A stretch of 64,000 nucleotides of DNA from Nageia nagi (lineage: Eukaryota; Pinophyta). The position numbers and the translations under genes are program-made. The stretch lies in contig JBITNC010000001.1 of NCBI GenBank assembly GCA_050084985.1, positions 69,316,001 to 69,380,000 on the forward strand, in the 5' to 3' direction. Shown one piece after another: positions 44,790 to 56,099 of this stretch (within the stretch, counting starts at the first letter, position 1; every line of letters starts with the position of its first letter). Below the pieces are notes generated by a model. It did no database searches, was not told where the DNA came from, and worked only from the letters and a program-made list of their open reading frames with translations.

Positions 44790-46621
44790 TGTTGAAGTAT
44801 GTGTGACTGAGAAGTGTGATTGTAATTGTTGTCAACAAGATATTGATCAGGTTCCGGAGGATTAACTAAGTTCTGGAAGTGAAGAGAGACTGTTTGATCG
44901 GGTTCCGGAGGTTTAACTGGGTTCCGGAAGTTTGACTATGTTCCAGAAGAGAAGAGTGACTGTAGTGATTGAGTTCCAGACGTTTAACTAAGTTCCGGAA
45001 GAGAAGTGTGATTGGTCGGGTTCCAGAGGATTGACCGAGATGACGTCAACGATTTCGGGCTTTCACTTAGAACCGGGATCCGGAAGAAATGAGGTCAGCA
45101 AAGAGTGATAAAAGAGTCCGGAGATAAAAGTCCGGAAATGATGACATCATGAGGAAAGAGTTATACTCTGTTTCCGGAGTCCGGAAGTGATGACATCATG
45201 ATGCAGAGTTCAAAAGTCCGGAGGTCAAGGTCCGGAGACAAAAGTCCGGAGGTCAAGGTCCGGAGATAAAGATCCGGAGATACACGTTCGGAGGTAAAGG
45301 TCCGGAGATAAAATCCGGAGATACACGTCCGAAGATAAAAGTCCGAAAATGATGACATCATGCGAGAAGCGTCTTACTCTATTTCCGGAGTCCGGAGAAC
45401 GATGACATCACGATGTATACAGAAAACATCCGGTAAGCTAGGAAAGAGTCCGGAACAATCAGAAATACCATTATGAAGGAGAAAAGAGTCCGAAATCGTA
45501 AGAAATACCATAATGAAGAATAAAAGAGTCCGAAATTAGCTGAAATCCGTGGAGAAAGAAGTATACCTATCTAAACAGCTCCGTTTGAGAAATAGAAGCG
45601 TTCGTCAGTTACAAACAAGGATTATTTTGATAACGTATAATGGTAGGAACAGTTTCCTGGAGTGTTCTTGATGCGTAACGGTTAAGTACAGGAATGATGT
45701 GAAGAATGGATAAAAAGAAAAGGAGCAGAGAGTTGCAGCGGGGATCAGAAGAGTAGAAGTAATAAGTGCACAGCTCGAGGAGAGAAGTAGCTGAGATTGC
45801 ACAGCTTGAGAATAATGCAAGTAATGAGTGCACAGCTCGAGGAGAGAAGAAGCTGAGATTGCACAGCTGGAGGACAATGCAAGTTATGATTGCACAGCTC
45901 GAGGAGAAAGGAAGTTATGAGTGCACAGCTCGAGGAAAGTGGTAGTTGCGGTTTCACAGCTCAAGGAGAAGTGAAGCAGGTAATGGGATATGCAGATATA
46001 AGAGTTGGTTTCTCGGTGTAATAGGTAAGGGGTGAATAGAGGCAAAGTGTGTGTGGAGTATGTGATGAGAAGTATGTGAAGTAAAGTATGCAAACGCAGG
46101 TAATTGCATGAATGTGATGAGCAGAGAAGTGAGTGAAAGCAAGTGCTGTGTGTAAAGTGAAGTATCTGAAGAGCATGAAGTGAGCATTAGAGCTAGACCA
46201 TTGAGGGTCTTCTAGAACTAAATTCTTTTCTCCCTTTTGAATGTTGTATCAAGTGGGTGCTTGATAAGTGGTAGTGGGTGCTACCCTTCACAGTTGGTGC
46301 TGTGAATGAGAGAGCTGGAGTTGGTGCTCCAAGCAGTTGGTGCTGCTATTCTCAGAGTGGTAGTTGGTGCTACCCTTCACAGTCGGTGCTGTGAATTTGT
46401 AAGCTCTCTTTTATGGCTGGATTTGGATTGGTTTCCAAGCAGTCTTGTTCGGGGATGTAGCCAATCTGGTGAACCTCGTTACATCTGGTGTTGTGTGATG
46501 TGCTGGTGTGATTGCTTAGTTTTCTCTGGTTTTTAATCTATCGTTATTTAAGAAGATTAAATTGATTATTTTTATATATACTGATTCACCCCCCCCTCTC
46601 AGTGTCACTTGAAGTCCAACA
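44790..46621 (+). repeat. LTR3 of Copia array (1832 bp)
   Basis: It is identical to LTR2 as far as I can read except for eight instead of nine C in the poly-C tract near 46589-46596. It contains the 31-bp array (45768-45970) and the hairpin run (46195-46438). It ends GTCCAACA, followed by the target duplication. Confidence 0.95.
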
Positions 46622-46626
46622 GTTTT
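46622..46626 (+). other. Target-site duplication gtttt, right copy
   Basis: Identical to 30414-30418; Gypsy-H LTR sequence resumes immediately after with ACATTATG. Confidence 0.95.
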
Positions 46627-46747
46627 ACATTATGAAATTTCAAATTTATATGAAATTTGATGGGTCTCATAATGGTGAATATATTTTTCATTCAAATATG
46701 TAAGTGAGGATTTGAGTATGCTATAAGCATTTAGTGATTACAAATCA
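46627..46747 (+). repeat. 5' LTR of Gypsy-H, second part
   Basis: It continues the LTR interrupted at 30418 and aligns with 62893-63011 (CTCATAATGGTGAATAT, GAGTATGCTATAAGCAT). It ends AAATCA before the primer site. Confidence 0.85.
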
Positions 46748-46749
46748 TG

Positions 46750-46760
46750 TGGTATCAAAT
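46750..46760 (+). other. Primer-binding site of Gypsy-H (degenerate)
   Basis: TGGTATCAAAT starts two bases after the LTR end. It matches the initiator-Met site TGGTATCAGAG except at the ninth and last bases shown. Confidence 0.65.
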
Positions 46761-46815
46761 GTTATGTTAATAAAATTTGGAGCCAAAATTGTAGGGATTT
46801 TAGGCCACCAATGGT

Positions 46816-48984
46816 ATGCTTTTGATGTTTGAGAGATATCAAAGACTAGAATTAATTTTGAAGTATTCTAAGATTGGTAAAAGCTGTAGATTGACTAAAC
46901 TAGATAATTTGGAGGAGCAACACTTTGTTGTTCATACCATTTTAGATGTCAATTTTAAAAGGATATTTTTGGTAATGGAAAATCATTTGGCTTATTTGGA
47001 TGAGTTTTTGGCTATTGGAGCAAATACAAATATCAATTAGAGGCAACAAAATGAAATTGGAGAAATTGATTCATCATCTTCATCAAATTAAGTTCCATTC
47101 ATGGTGGAGGCCAAAGTGAACATTCTTACTTTTGGTGGAGAGGTTGATGTGGATAAGTTGAACAATTGGTTGAAACAACTAAAAGTTTATTTTCAAATTC
47201 ATGGTGTTGTAAATGATGTTGATAAAATCTCTTTTTCTAGATTAAAGATGGGTGGACATGCTTAAGTTTGGTAGGAAAGCCATGTAGAAATTCTTATTCA
47301 TGAACACTTATAAGAAGTATCTTCTTGGGTTGAATTTAAAAACTTGTTAAGAGAACAATTTTATCCATTGGGATATCATAATAAATAATTAATGAAATAG
47401 CAATTCTTTAAGTAGAAAAAAAGGGCAAACGATTTAAGAATACACTACAAAAGTTAGGAAATAAGCTACTTTGCTTGGGGTTTCACTAAAAGATCCTCAA
47501 ACTTTAATGAAATATATTTGATGTGGACATAGTCATTTGTAAAAGAATATCATGTTATTTAATCCTCCTAATTTTGATCAAGTGTGTATACAAGCATAAT
47601 AATTTGAGGATGATGGTAAAGAAAGGAAATAATATGATGAATCCAATAAGGCTTATAATTCAAGGGGATCACAAAATAAAGGTAAATCTCAAGATAAATG
47701 CAAAGTTAAGCAAGAAACTAATACCACTAATACTTTGAAAAAAAAAGAAGGTGATAATACATATTGTAGTCATTGTGATAAATATGGTCATGTTGATGAT
47801 AAATATTAGAAACTTCATCTGAAATTATGTCCATACAAGAAGAAAAATAAGGATAAAACTAATGCTATGATTCTTAAATATGAGGATGTTGAGGGAAGTT
47901 TAGATGTTGATGAAAAACTAAATTATTTAGCCATTCAAAAGGTTGAATAATATCAATACATTGAAGAACAAAGAATTCATTTATTCACCTCAAAATCCAA
48001 AGTAAGAAAATAAGAGTAGATTGCATTATTGATCTAAGTTCTCAAGCAAATTTGATTTTAGAATCTATGGTAAGTAATTTGGAATTGAAAACTTTCAACC
48101 ATCCAAATCCATATCCTTTAGTTTGGGGGCATCGTAATGCTAGTTATCAAGTCACTAAATAATGTAAGTTAAAATTTGCTATTTATGCAAAGTACTTTGA
48201 TGAAGTTATGGTTGATGTTGCTCCATTAGACATTTGTGGTTTTATTCTTGGTAAACCTTATATGTGGAACAAAGATGGTATTTATTACCAAAAACTAAAC
48301 AAGATACAATTGGTGAAACATGGAAAGGTGTTTCTAGCTAGTGCATATAAAGGCTAGAAAAAAGCTACCTTTGGTCACTACTAGTTAGGTTAAATACCTT
48401 GTAAATGCTTCTAAAATGATTGTGGTGATCATGGTGAAAATTAAACCTTCTAGTGAGATGAATCTCACACTACTAGTAGATGCAACATTGATTATAGGCT
48501 ATTAATAATATACAAAAGGGAAGAACATATGGAAAAATTGGTCCAAGAGTTTACTAACTTATTTGTAAAGACATAAGGATTACCTCCTATATGAGATATA
48601 CAACATGGTATTTAATTTTTATCTAATGTTTCATTTCCCAACATAGCTTTATATTAGCAATAAATTTTGGAGCAAGAGGAGATAAAGAGGTAGATTTAGG
48701 AGTTGGTTGATTAAGGTGTGATTAAACTAAGTACATCTTCATGTAGATCATCTATTATTTTGGTTCCAAAAAAGGATCAAACTTAGAGGATGTGTATTGA
48801 CTATAGAAAACTTAACAAATCACCATCAAAAATCACTATCCTTTGCCTCAGATAGATGATCTTTTAGATCAGCTACAAGGCACAAGATTCTTTATTAAGT
48901 TGTACTTAAGGAGTGGATATCACCAAGTTCAAATCAAGGAGGACATTTGGAAGATCAATTTTAAGACAATTCAAAGCCTATTTG
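46816..48984 (+). pseudogene. Gypsy-H gag, protease and N-terminal RT remnant
   Basis: A 74-codon frame at 46816-47040 is probably the start of gag. Gag proper is readable from about 47100 (VEAKVNILTFGGEVDVDKLNNWLKQL). A broken zinc-knuckle region lies near 47760-47820. The protease is at about 48010-48330, with VDCIIDLSSQANLI where DSGSQ-type is expected and LDICGFILGKPYM downstream. RT begins near 48750 (LVPKKDQT, MCIDYRKLN) and is cut at 48989 by the Tork-like Copia, in the GYHQVQIKE segment. There are many stops and frameshifts. Confidence 0.8.
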
Positions 48985-48989
48985 AGTTA
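48985..48989 (+). other. Target-site duplication agtta, left copy
   Basis: Directly precedes the left LTR of the Tork-like Copia; identical to 54030-54034. Confidence 0.9.
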
Positions 48990-49466
48990 TGTTAGTAAAT
49001 TATATATTCTAGAGCAATGGAGCACATAAAATATTGTAGAAAATATAAACACATAAAATGCATAAACAAGAGAGACACAGATATATGTGGTTCCCCCAAT
49101 TTGGGCTATGTCCACCCCCAATAGCCAGTCCTTCCTTTCTATTATCCAGCAAAGTGAAGAAAATACAACCTATAGTAGATCTGCTATAATATCCTCTATT
49201 TTCTCTCACATCTCATGTCTCTATTTCTTGTTCACCAAATCACATCTGTTACAATGCCCTCATACAAAAAGAGGGGTTTTTATCTAGGGAAAAAAACCCT
49301 AAACCAAACATAAGTTCTACCATCAGATTATTTGCCTAATGAATGGCCCAGATTGACTAGAAATTACTATACTTTTACAAGGCAATTTTACAAACATTTT
49401 TAGCTTCCTGGGGTATACATCTGGCTGAAATAAAGAACTTTGAACAATCATGCTCCACACACAACA
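48990..49466 (-). repeat. 3' LTR of Tork-like Copia (477 bp)
   Basis: On the plus strand it runs from TGTTAGTAAATTATATATTC to CACACAACA. It pairs with 53554-54029. The purine tract AAGTGGGAGA (minus strand) lies at 49468-49477. Confidence 0.92.
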
Positions 49467-49668
49467 ATCTCCCACTTGGAGAATGATTGTAGCAACTCCA
49501 CCATTGCTTATTTGCTGGACAATGACTCCTCTTTGGACCTGGCTGTTTCTCATCTTCATCATCATCCTTGAAGACCAATTGAAACTAAGCATATTCTTAG
49601 TTTCTCCCTAGTTACAACTTTTGTTAGCATATCTGTAGGATTTTGGCTAGTATGTATCTTTTCCAGCT

Positions 49669-52600
49669 TTAATTCTCCATCTTCCAACACTGGTCGTATG
49701 AAATGGTATTTAAGTTGTATGTGTTTAGTCCTGGAATAAAATGTTGAGTTCTTTCAAGATGAATGGCACTTTGGCTATCACTGTATAGCATCCCCATATC
49801 ATGCTCCTTACCCAATTCACCCATAAACCTTTGTAACCAAATCATTTCTTTACTAGCCTCTGTAGCAGCAACATACTCTGCTTCTATTGTTGAAAGTGCA
49901 ACAGCACTTTGGATTTTTGAAACCCAATTGATAGATGTTCCACCAACAGTAAATACATATCCTATAGTGCTCCTCTTATTATCTCTGTCACCTACCATAT
50001 CTGCATCAACATATCCCTATAGGGAAATTTTTGAACCACCAAAGCATAGTGCTTGATTTGTGGTACCTTTCAAATATCTAAGAATCCATTTCACTGCCAT
50101 CCAATGTTCCTTTCCTAGATTGTTCATGTACCTGCTTACAACTCCCACTGCATGTGCAATATTAGGCCTTGTGCAGACCATTGCATACATTAAGCTTCCA
50201 ACTGATGATGCATATGGAACTTTAGACATATAATCCATGTCTTCTTGGGTCTTTGGGCACATTTCCTTACTAAGTTTGAAATGGCTAGCAAAAAGTGTAC
50301 TAACTAGTTTTGCATTGTGCATATTAAATCTTTTCAATACCTTTTGTATGTACTCATTCTGAGATAATGTTAATCTATGATTTTTCCTATCTCTAGTGAT
50401 TCTCATACCAAGGATTTGTTTTACAGCTCCCAAATCCTTCATTGCAAATGAATTTGCCAATTTTCTTTTGAGCACATTTATTTCCTGCATGTTAGACCCT
50501 GTAATAAGCATGTCATCTACATACAATAGCAATATAATATAGCTACCATCATTTTGCTTTTTCAAATAAACACAATGATCAGAGTGACATCTAGTGTAAC
50601 CTTGTTCGGACATAAACTTGTCAAATTTTAGATACCACTACCTTGGAGCCTGTTTTAAGCCATACAAGCTCTTCTTCAACCTGCACACTAGTTTCTCCTT
50701 CTCTTTCACCTCATATCCTTGTGGTTGTTGCATATATATCTCTTCCTCCAAATCCCCATGGAGAAAGGTTGTCTTTACATCTAACTACTCAAGATGCAAA
50801 TCTTCAGCTACTATAAGACTAAAAATAGTTCTAATTGAAGTCATTTTAACAATAGGAGAAAATATTTCATCAAAATCAATACCTTTCTTCTATACAAACC
50901 CCTTCACCACAAGTCTAGCTTTGTACCTTTATTTTCCTCCATCTTCTTCATTCAGCCTGTAAACTCATTTATTCTTCAGTGTAGTTTTTCTTGTAGGCAA
51001 CCTGACTAAGTCCCAAGTCTGGTTATGCATTAAGGAGTCCATTTCTTCTTCCATGCCTACCTCCCACTTCTTCCTACTTTCAACCTACATTGCTTCTTCC
51101 TACTTTCAACCTACATTGCTTCTTCATAACATTCAGGTTCACCAAAATTAGTCAACAATAAATAATATAATGAAGGAGAGTATCATTCAGGGGGTCTACT
51201 TATCCTGGTAGATCTTCTAACACCACTTTCAGGTGTTTGGGGTGCCTATTGCTATTGTGGTGGTTGGTTATTATTATTTTTAGGCACCTTTACTTTTTCA
51301 GTGATTTCATCAAGAACTACGTATTCCTTGTTTTCTTTTTCTTGTTTCTTTTCCTGCAACTGATTCTTATACAAGACCTTTTCATTGAATATTACATCTC
51401 TAATCCTAATGATTTTGTGATTTTTGTAATCATATAAGCGATAACCAAAATCATTAACACCATATCAAATAAAGGTACATTTCTTTGACTTTGCCTCAAG
51501 CTTTGTTCTATTTTCTTTATCAATATGGACAAAGGCCTCACAACCAAAAGCCTTTAAAAAGGAGTAGTTTACCTTTTTACCTGTCCATGCTTCCTTTGGA
51601 ACACCACCATCCAAGGAACTTGAAGGCCCTCTATTTATTAGATAAATAGCAGTATCTACAGCTTTTGCCCAAAACTGTAAAGGCAATCCTGCATGCAATC
51701 TCATGCACCTTGCATGCTCCATGATTGTCCTATTCATCCTTTCTAACACACCATTTTCTTGTGGTGTTCTTGGAACTATCTTCTCTCTGTGAATTCCATG
51801 TTCTGAATAGTACCTATCAAACTCTTTACTGCAATATTCACCTCCATTATCTGATCTAAGACACTTCAATTTCTTTCCTGTCTCAATCTCAACCAAAGAT
51901 TTCCATTTCTTGAAAGTATCAAATACATTAGATTTATTCTTAATACAATAAATCCAAGTTTTTCTAGTTTCATCATCAATAAAGGTAACATAATAACGAG
52001 AGCCATCGAGAGATGATACCTAAGCTGGTCCCCATACATATGTATGCACAAGCTCTAATTTTTGGCTCTTCTTTTCTTTCCCAACTCTGAGAAATCTGAC
52101 TCTCTTCATTTTCCATAAATGCAATTCTCACATAAATCCAAATCAATATTCTTCAAACTTGGCAACAAATTTCTTGAGTGAAGAATCTTCATCCCCTTTT
52201 CACTCATGTGTCCGAGCCTATGATGCCATAAAGCTACATCTGCTCCTTTGGAAGTTAAAGCATTAACAAAGTTAGAAATACCATTGCATAAATACAATGT
52301 ACCAACCTTTTCACCTCTTGCTATTACCAAGGCTCCTTTGGTGACCTTCCAAGCTTTATCTGTGAAAGTTGTCACACAACCTTCACTACCTAACTGCCCT
52401 ATTGAAATTAGATTTTTCCTTAGATCTGGAACATGCCTTACCTCCTTTAGTAGCCATTGGTTTCCATTCTGCTATTTTATAAGAACCTTACCCATTCCAA
52501 CAATTTTATAGGGTTTATCATCACCCAAATGAATTTGCCCAAAATCTCCTTGAACATAGTCATGAAAATATTTCTTATCAGGTGTGGCATGGAATGAGGC

Positions 52601-53476
52601 CCCTAAATCTACCACCCATAAATTATTAATATTTTTGAAAGAAAGAATCAAAGCATCTTGTAACATCTCACCTATCACATTTGCTTCATGATTATTTTCT
52701 TGTTGTGCATCTCCTTCTTTTCCCTTCCGAGATCTACAATCTCTCTTTAGGTGTCCTTTCTTTCCACATTTCCAGCACTCTATCCTTGATCTAGACTTGG
52801 ATTTGCCTTTCCTTGATTTACTATGATATCCTGAGCTCTTTCCTTTTTCCATTTTTCTTCCCCTAGAATCTACACTCAAAGCATTTCCTGATGTCTCACC
52901 GGAGCTTTTCCATCACATTTCCTCACTAAGGATAGCATCGATAACATCATCAAACTTTAAAGTACTAGATCCAGATACAGAGTTACTAATGGCCATTTCT
53001 AAACCATTCCAACTTTCTGGTAATGAACACAAGAATAACAGAGCTCTAACTTCATCATCAAAGTTTACCTCTACAGAACTTAACTGACTTGTAACAATAT
53101 TAAAATCATTTAAATGATCTGCAACAGATCCACCTTTCGACATCTTCATATTAAATAACCGTTTCATAAGAAATACCTTGTTTGAGGCTGAGGGTTTTTC
53201 ATATAGTTTCGACAACATCTAAAACAAACCCTCTATCATTATTTCCTTTGAAATGTTGAAGGTGACTGATGCAGTGAGGCTCAACTGTATTGCTCCGAGT
53301 GCCTTTCTATCGAGAAGGTTCCACTCTTCATCTGTCATATCCGTCAGCTTCTTTGTTTTTCCACCCAATGGTAGGTACAAATCTTTCTGATACAGATAAT
53401 CTTCCATCTACATCTTCCATAGTGAGAAATTTTGGCCATTAAATTTCTCGACCCTAAACTTACCATCTTCTGCCAT
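49669..53476 (-). pseudogene. Tork-like Copia gag-pol remnant
   Basis: Read right to left. The gag start is ATG 53474-53476 (MAEDGKFRVEKFNG), with a stop after 22 codons that looks like Gln to TAG. Gag continues at 53407-52913, with the zinc knuckle CWKCGKKGHLKRDC near 52750. The protease reads VVDLGASFHAT near 52610, so its DSG is DLG. Integrase is at 52375-52106 (WHHRLGHM) and 51896-51465 (SDNGGEY, PQENGVLERMNR). RT includes LLYVDDMLITGS near 50515-50540. RNase H ends at 49669 (STIEAEYVAATEA, SDSQSAIHL). A 26-bp tandem duplication at 51068-51119 shifts the frame between integrase and RT. Not functional. Confidence 0.9.
51068..51119 (-). repeat. 26-bp tandem duplication in pol
   Basis: TTCTTCCTACTTTCAACCTA plus CATTGC is present twice in a row (51068-51093, 51094-51119), both perfect. 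At 26 bp it is not a multiple of three and breaks the reading frame. Confidence 0.9.
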
Positions 53477-53539
53477 TGCTCCCACTCGAATGAGAGGAAT
53501 TCTTCTTTCCTATGAGTTTATCAGCTAAATAGACCTTCA

Positions 53540-53551
53540 GCTCTGATACCA
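53540..53551 (-). other. Primer-binding site of Tork-like Copia
   Basis: On the minus strand TGGTATCAGAGC lies two bases after the 5' LTR; the perfect initiator-Met type sets the orientation. Confidence 0.92.
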
Positions 53552-53553
53552 GT

Positions 53554-54029
53554 TGTTAGTAAATTATATATTCTGGAGCAATGGAGCACATAAAATATTG
53601 CAGAAAATATAAACACAAAAAATGCATAAACAAGAGAGACACAGATATACATGGTTCACCCAGTTTGGGCTATGTCCACCCCCAACAGCCAATCCTTCCT
53701 TTCTATTATCCAGTAAAGTGAAGAAAATACAACCTACAGTAGATCCATTGTAATATCCTCTATTTTCTCTCATGTATCACGTCTCTATTTCTCATTCACC
53801 AAATCATGTCTATTACAATGCCCTCATACAAAAAGAGGGGTTTTTATCTAGGGAAAAAAACCCTAAACCAAACATAAGTTCTACCGTTAGATTATTCGCC
53901 TAATGAATGGCCCAGATTGACTAGAAATTACTATACTTTTACAAGGCAATTTTACAAACGTTTTTAGCTTCTTGGGGTATACATCCGGCTGAAATAAAGA
54001 ACTCTGAACAATCATGCTCCACACACACA
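53554..54029 (-). repeat. 5' LTR of Tork-like Copia (476 bp)
   Basis: Pairs with 48990-49466. It ends in CACACACACA where the other copy has CACACAACA, so the exact terminus differs slightly. Confidence 0.92.
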
Positions 54030-54034
54030 AGTTA
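54030..54034 (+). other. Target-site duplication agtta, right copy
   Basis: Identical to 48985-48989; Gypsy-H RT resumes directly after it. Confidence 0.9.
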
Positions 54035-54945
54035 CTTATTTTTCTATTTGGTTTGTGCAATGCATCAACCACATTTATGAGTGTGATGAATGATGTACTT
54101 CATCTATTTATTGATTCTTTTGTTGTTGTATACTTGGATGATATTCTTATTTATAGTTCTATTTGGGAAGAATATATTGTATCTTAGACAATTGTTTCAA
54201 TATTTACATAGGGATAAGTTGTTGTTGAAAATGTCCAAATGTGAGTTTGGCAAAGAGTATTTGGTGTATTTGGGCCATGTTATTGGTCATGGATTACTTA
54301 GGATAGATCCTAGTAAAGTAAGTGTTATAGTAGATTGGCCAAAAATAACTAATGTAACTAAAGTAAGGAATTTGTTAGATGATCTCCAATATTTGAGAAA
54401 GTTTATTATTGATTTTTCTCATATTGCTTCACCTTTACATGATGTAATTAGAAAGAGGTAAGTTTTTCAATGGAGAAAACAATAATAAACATCTTTTGAC
54501 ACCTTGAAGCAAAATATTGTTAGTGCATCCATACTAGCACTTCCTGATTTGTAGAAGCCATTTGAAGTGGAGACTAATGCAAGTGACCATGCCATGGGGG
54601 ACATTTTATTATAATAATGTAAACCAATTTGCTATCATTTTGAAAAATTTAATGGGGTCATTTTGAATTATCCTACTTATGGTAAGGAAATGTATGCATT
54701 GGTTCAAGCTATTAACAAATAGAAACATTACTTAATAGGGAAAGAAACAATCATTCATACTAATCATTAACCATTAAAATTATTACAAACTTAATGAAAA
54801 TTGCAAAAAACTAGACATTATAGATGGATGGATTTTCTACAACAATTTCATCTTATGATCAAATATAAAAAAGGAATACAAAATAAGGTTGTTGACATGC
54901 TTTCTAGACCATTTGTACCTATAAATTCCATTTTGCCAACAACAT
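54030..54945 (+). pseudogene. Gypsy-H RT and RNase H remnant
   Basis: It continues the RT cut at 48989: LFLLFGLCNASTTFM-like sequence, then the active site VVYLDDILIYS near 54126. A frameshift follows, and RT continues at about 54215-54461 (MSKCEFGKEYLVYLGHVIGHG). RNase H is readable to about 54900, ending KYKKGIQNKVVDMLSRP at 54864-54914. Stops and frameshifts throughout. The reading is cut at 54950 by the chromovirus. Confidence 0.85.
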
Positions 54946-54950
54946 GCAAC
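54946..54950 (+). other. Target-site duplication gcaac, left copy
   Basis: Precedes the chromovirus LTR; the right copy at 60733-60737 reads gcaat, one mismatch. Confidence 0.75.
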
Positions 54951-56062
54951 TGTAATATCCCCAAAACTCACAAAATGCAATTATGTTAAAGTGTAATATT
55001 CCAAAGTTGAAATATCACTACTTAGGACTAGCTCAATTCAAATTAAATCTGCAAATTGAATAAGAAATAGAGCCAGAAATGAATTTTATTCTTCAAGAGT
55101 TGGGACATCCCAAATGGATAAGTACAATACTCAAGGAAAAATACCCAAATGCTCAAGAAGGGGGATGTTTACCCTCATAAAGTAGATTTGGATGATCTGG
55201 CCTTGCAAGTTCTTCAACCTCTTCTCCCTAATGCTAGATGAGCCTCCTCACACTGATTCAATTGGTATGGATCTAGGATGTGCCTCCTCACACTGATTTG
55301 GTAGGTTAGATCTGGATCTAGAATATGGCTGCACTGGCTAGATTTGGATCTACCCCATTGGTTGGATCTAGATCAAGTATGGAATTTAGTTCCACCACAC
55401 ATGGCTCTAACTATTCTAGTAACTCCACCACACTGGGTCTAACTATTCTAGTAACTCCACCTCACTAGCTTGAGCTACTCTAGCAACTCCACCTCACTGG
55501 CTTGAGCTACTATCCTAGCTTAGGTAAGAACTCCTCCACATTGGCTCAAGCTCTCCCACTAAGCTAGCTGGAAAGCTACAACTCCACTAGCTGCTAACCC
55601 CCAAAAAGAGATAAACTTTGATGATCTTCAAGCATGCCCCCAAATGATGCATCCCATCTCCTTTTATAACAAGATCTCTCATACCTTAGAATCACCCAAA
55701 GTGCAACATCCCTCTTTTAGTGTCTTGGGATGACAAATTAAATCATCTAGGGACCCAAGAAGCCCAACGTCCCACAATGGTTGCTTAGAGATGCCAAATT
55801 ACAAGATCAGTGGCTCATAAATGCAACATCCCATTATGAGAGACTAATATTGCATTAATTACAAATAATTAAGCTAGATTAATTAAATAAAATCCAAGGG
55901 TGGGTGCCTTAAGGGTCTCTTTAGCCTTGGTTACAAAAATAAATGAAAAATATTAATAAAATACTCCTAAATTAATTTATTTTTGGTTTCTCCTCCTTTT
56001 CCATGAACGTCACACTCCAAGAGGAGAGAAAGTGGATGTTTTACAAATTTGGGGACATTACA
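54951..56062 (-). repeat. 3' LTR of chromovirus (1112 bp)
   Basis: On the plus strand TGTAATATCCCC...GGGGACATTACA, with partly inverted termini. It includes ~36-bp subrepeats of the type CTAACTATTCTAGTAACTCC near 55388-55520. A purine tract (AGGAAGGGGAGA on the minus strand) abuts it at 56065-56076. Confidence 0.92.
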
Positions 56063-56099
56063 AGTCTCCCCTTCCTAAATTACTTGTCCCCAAGCAACT

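Larger units (their letters stand above)
30419..46621 (+). mobile_element. Tandem Ty1/Copia array, family A: three LTRs, two internals
   Basis: The order is LTR1 (30419-32252), internal 1 (32253-37603), LTR2 (37604-39436), internal 2 (39437-44789), LTR3 (44790-46621). One 5-bp target duplication (gtttt) brackets the whole array, so the array derives from a single insertion into the Gypsy-H LTR. Internal copies are nearly identical; I saw only two 1-bp indels. LTR1 differs from LTR2 and LTR3 at 12 sites. This points to a later unequal exchange between LTRs rather than two insertions. Either unit alone is a 9.0-kb Copia with 1.83-kb LTRs. Confidence 0.93.
48990..54029 (-). mobile_element. Tork/Tnt1-like Ty1/Copia element (5.04 kb)
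   Basis: Complete structure on the minus strand: 5' LTR 53554-54029, primer site 53540-53551, gag-pol 53476-49669, purine tract and 3' LTR 48990-49466, with a perfect agtta duplication. It sits inside the RT of Gypsy-H. LTRs differ at many sites (roughly 94 percent by eye), so it is much older than the Copia array. Gag and pol wording matches the Tnt1/Tork type as I know it. Coding region disrupted. Confidence 0.93.
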
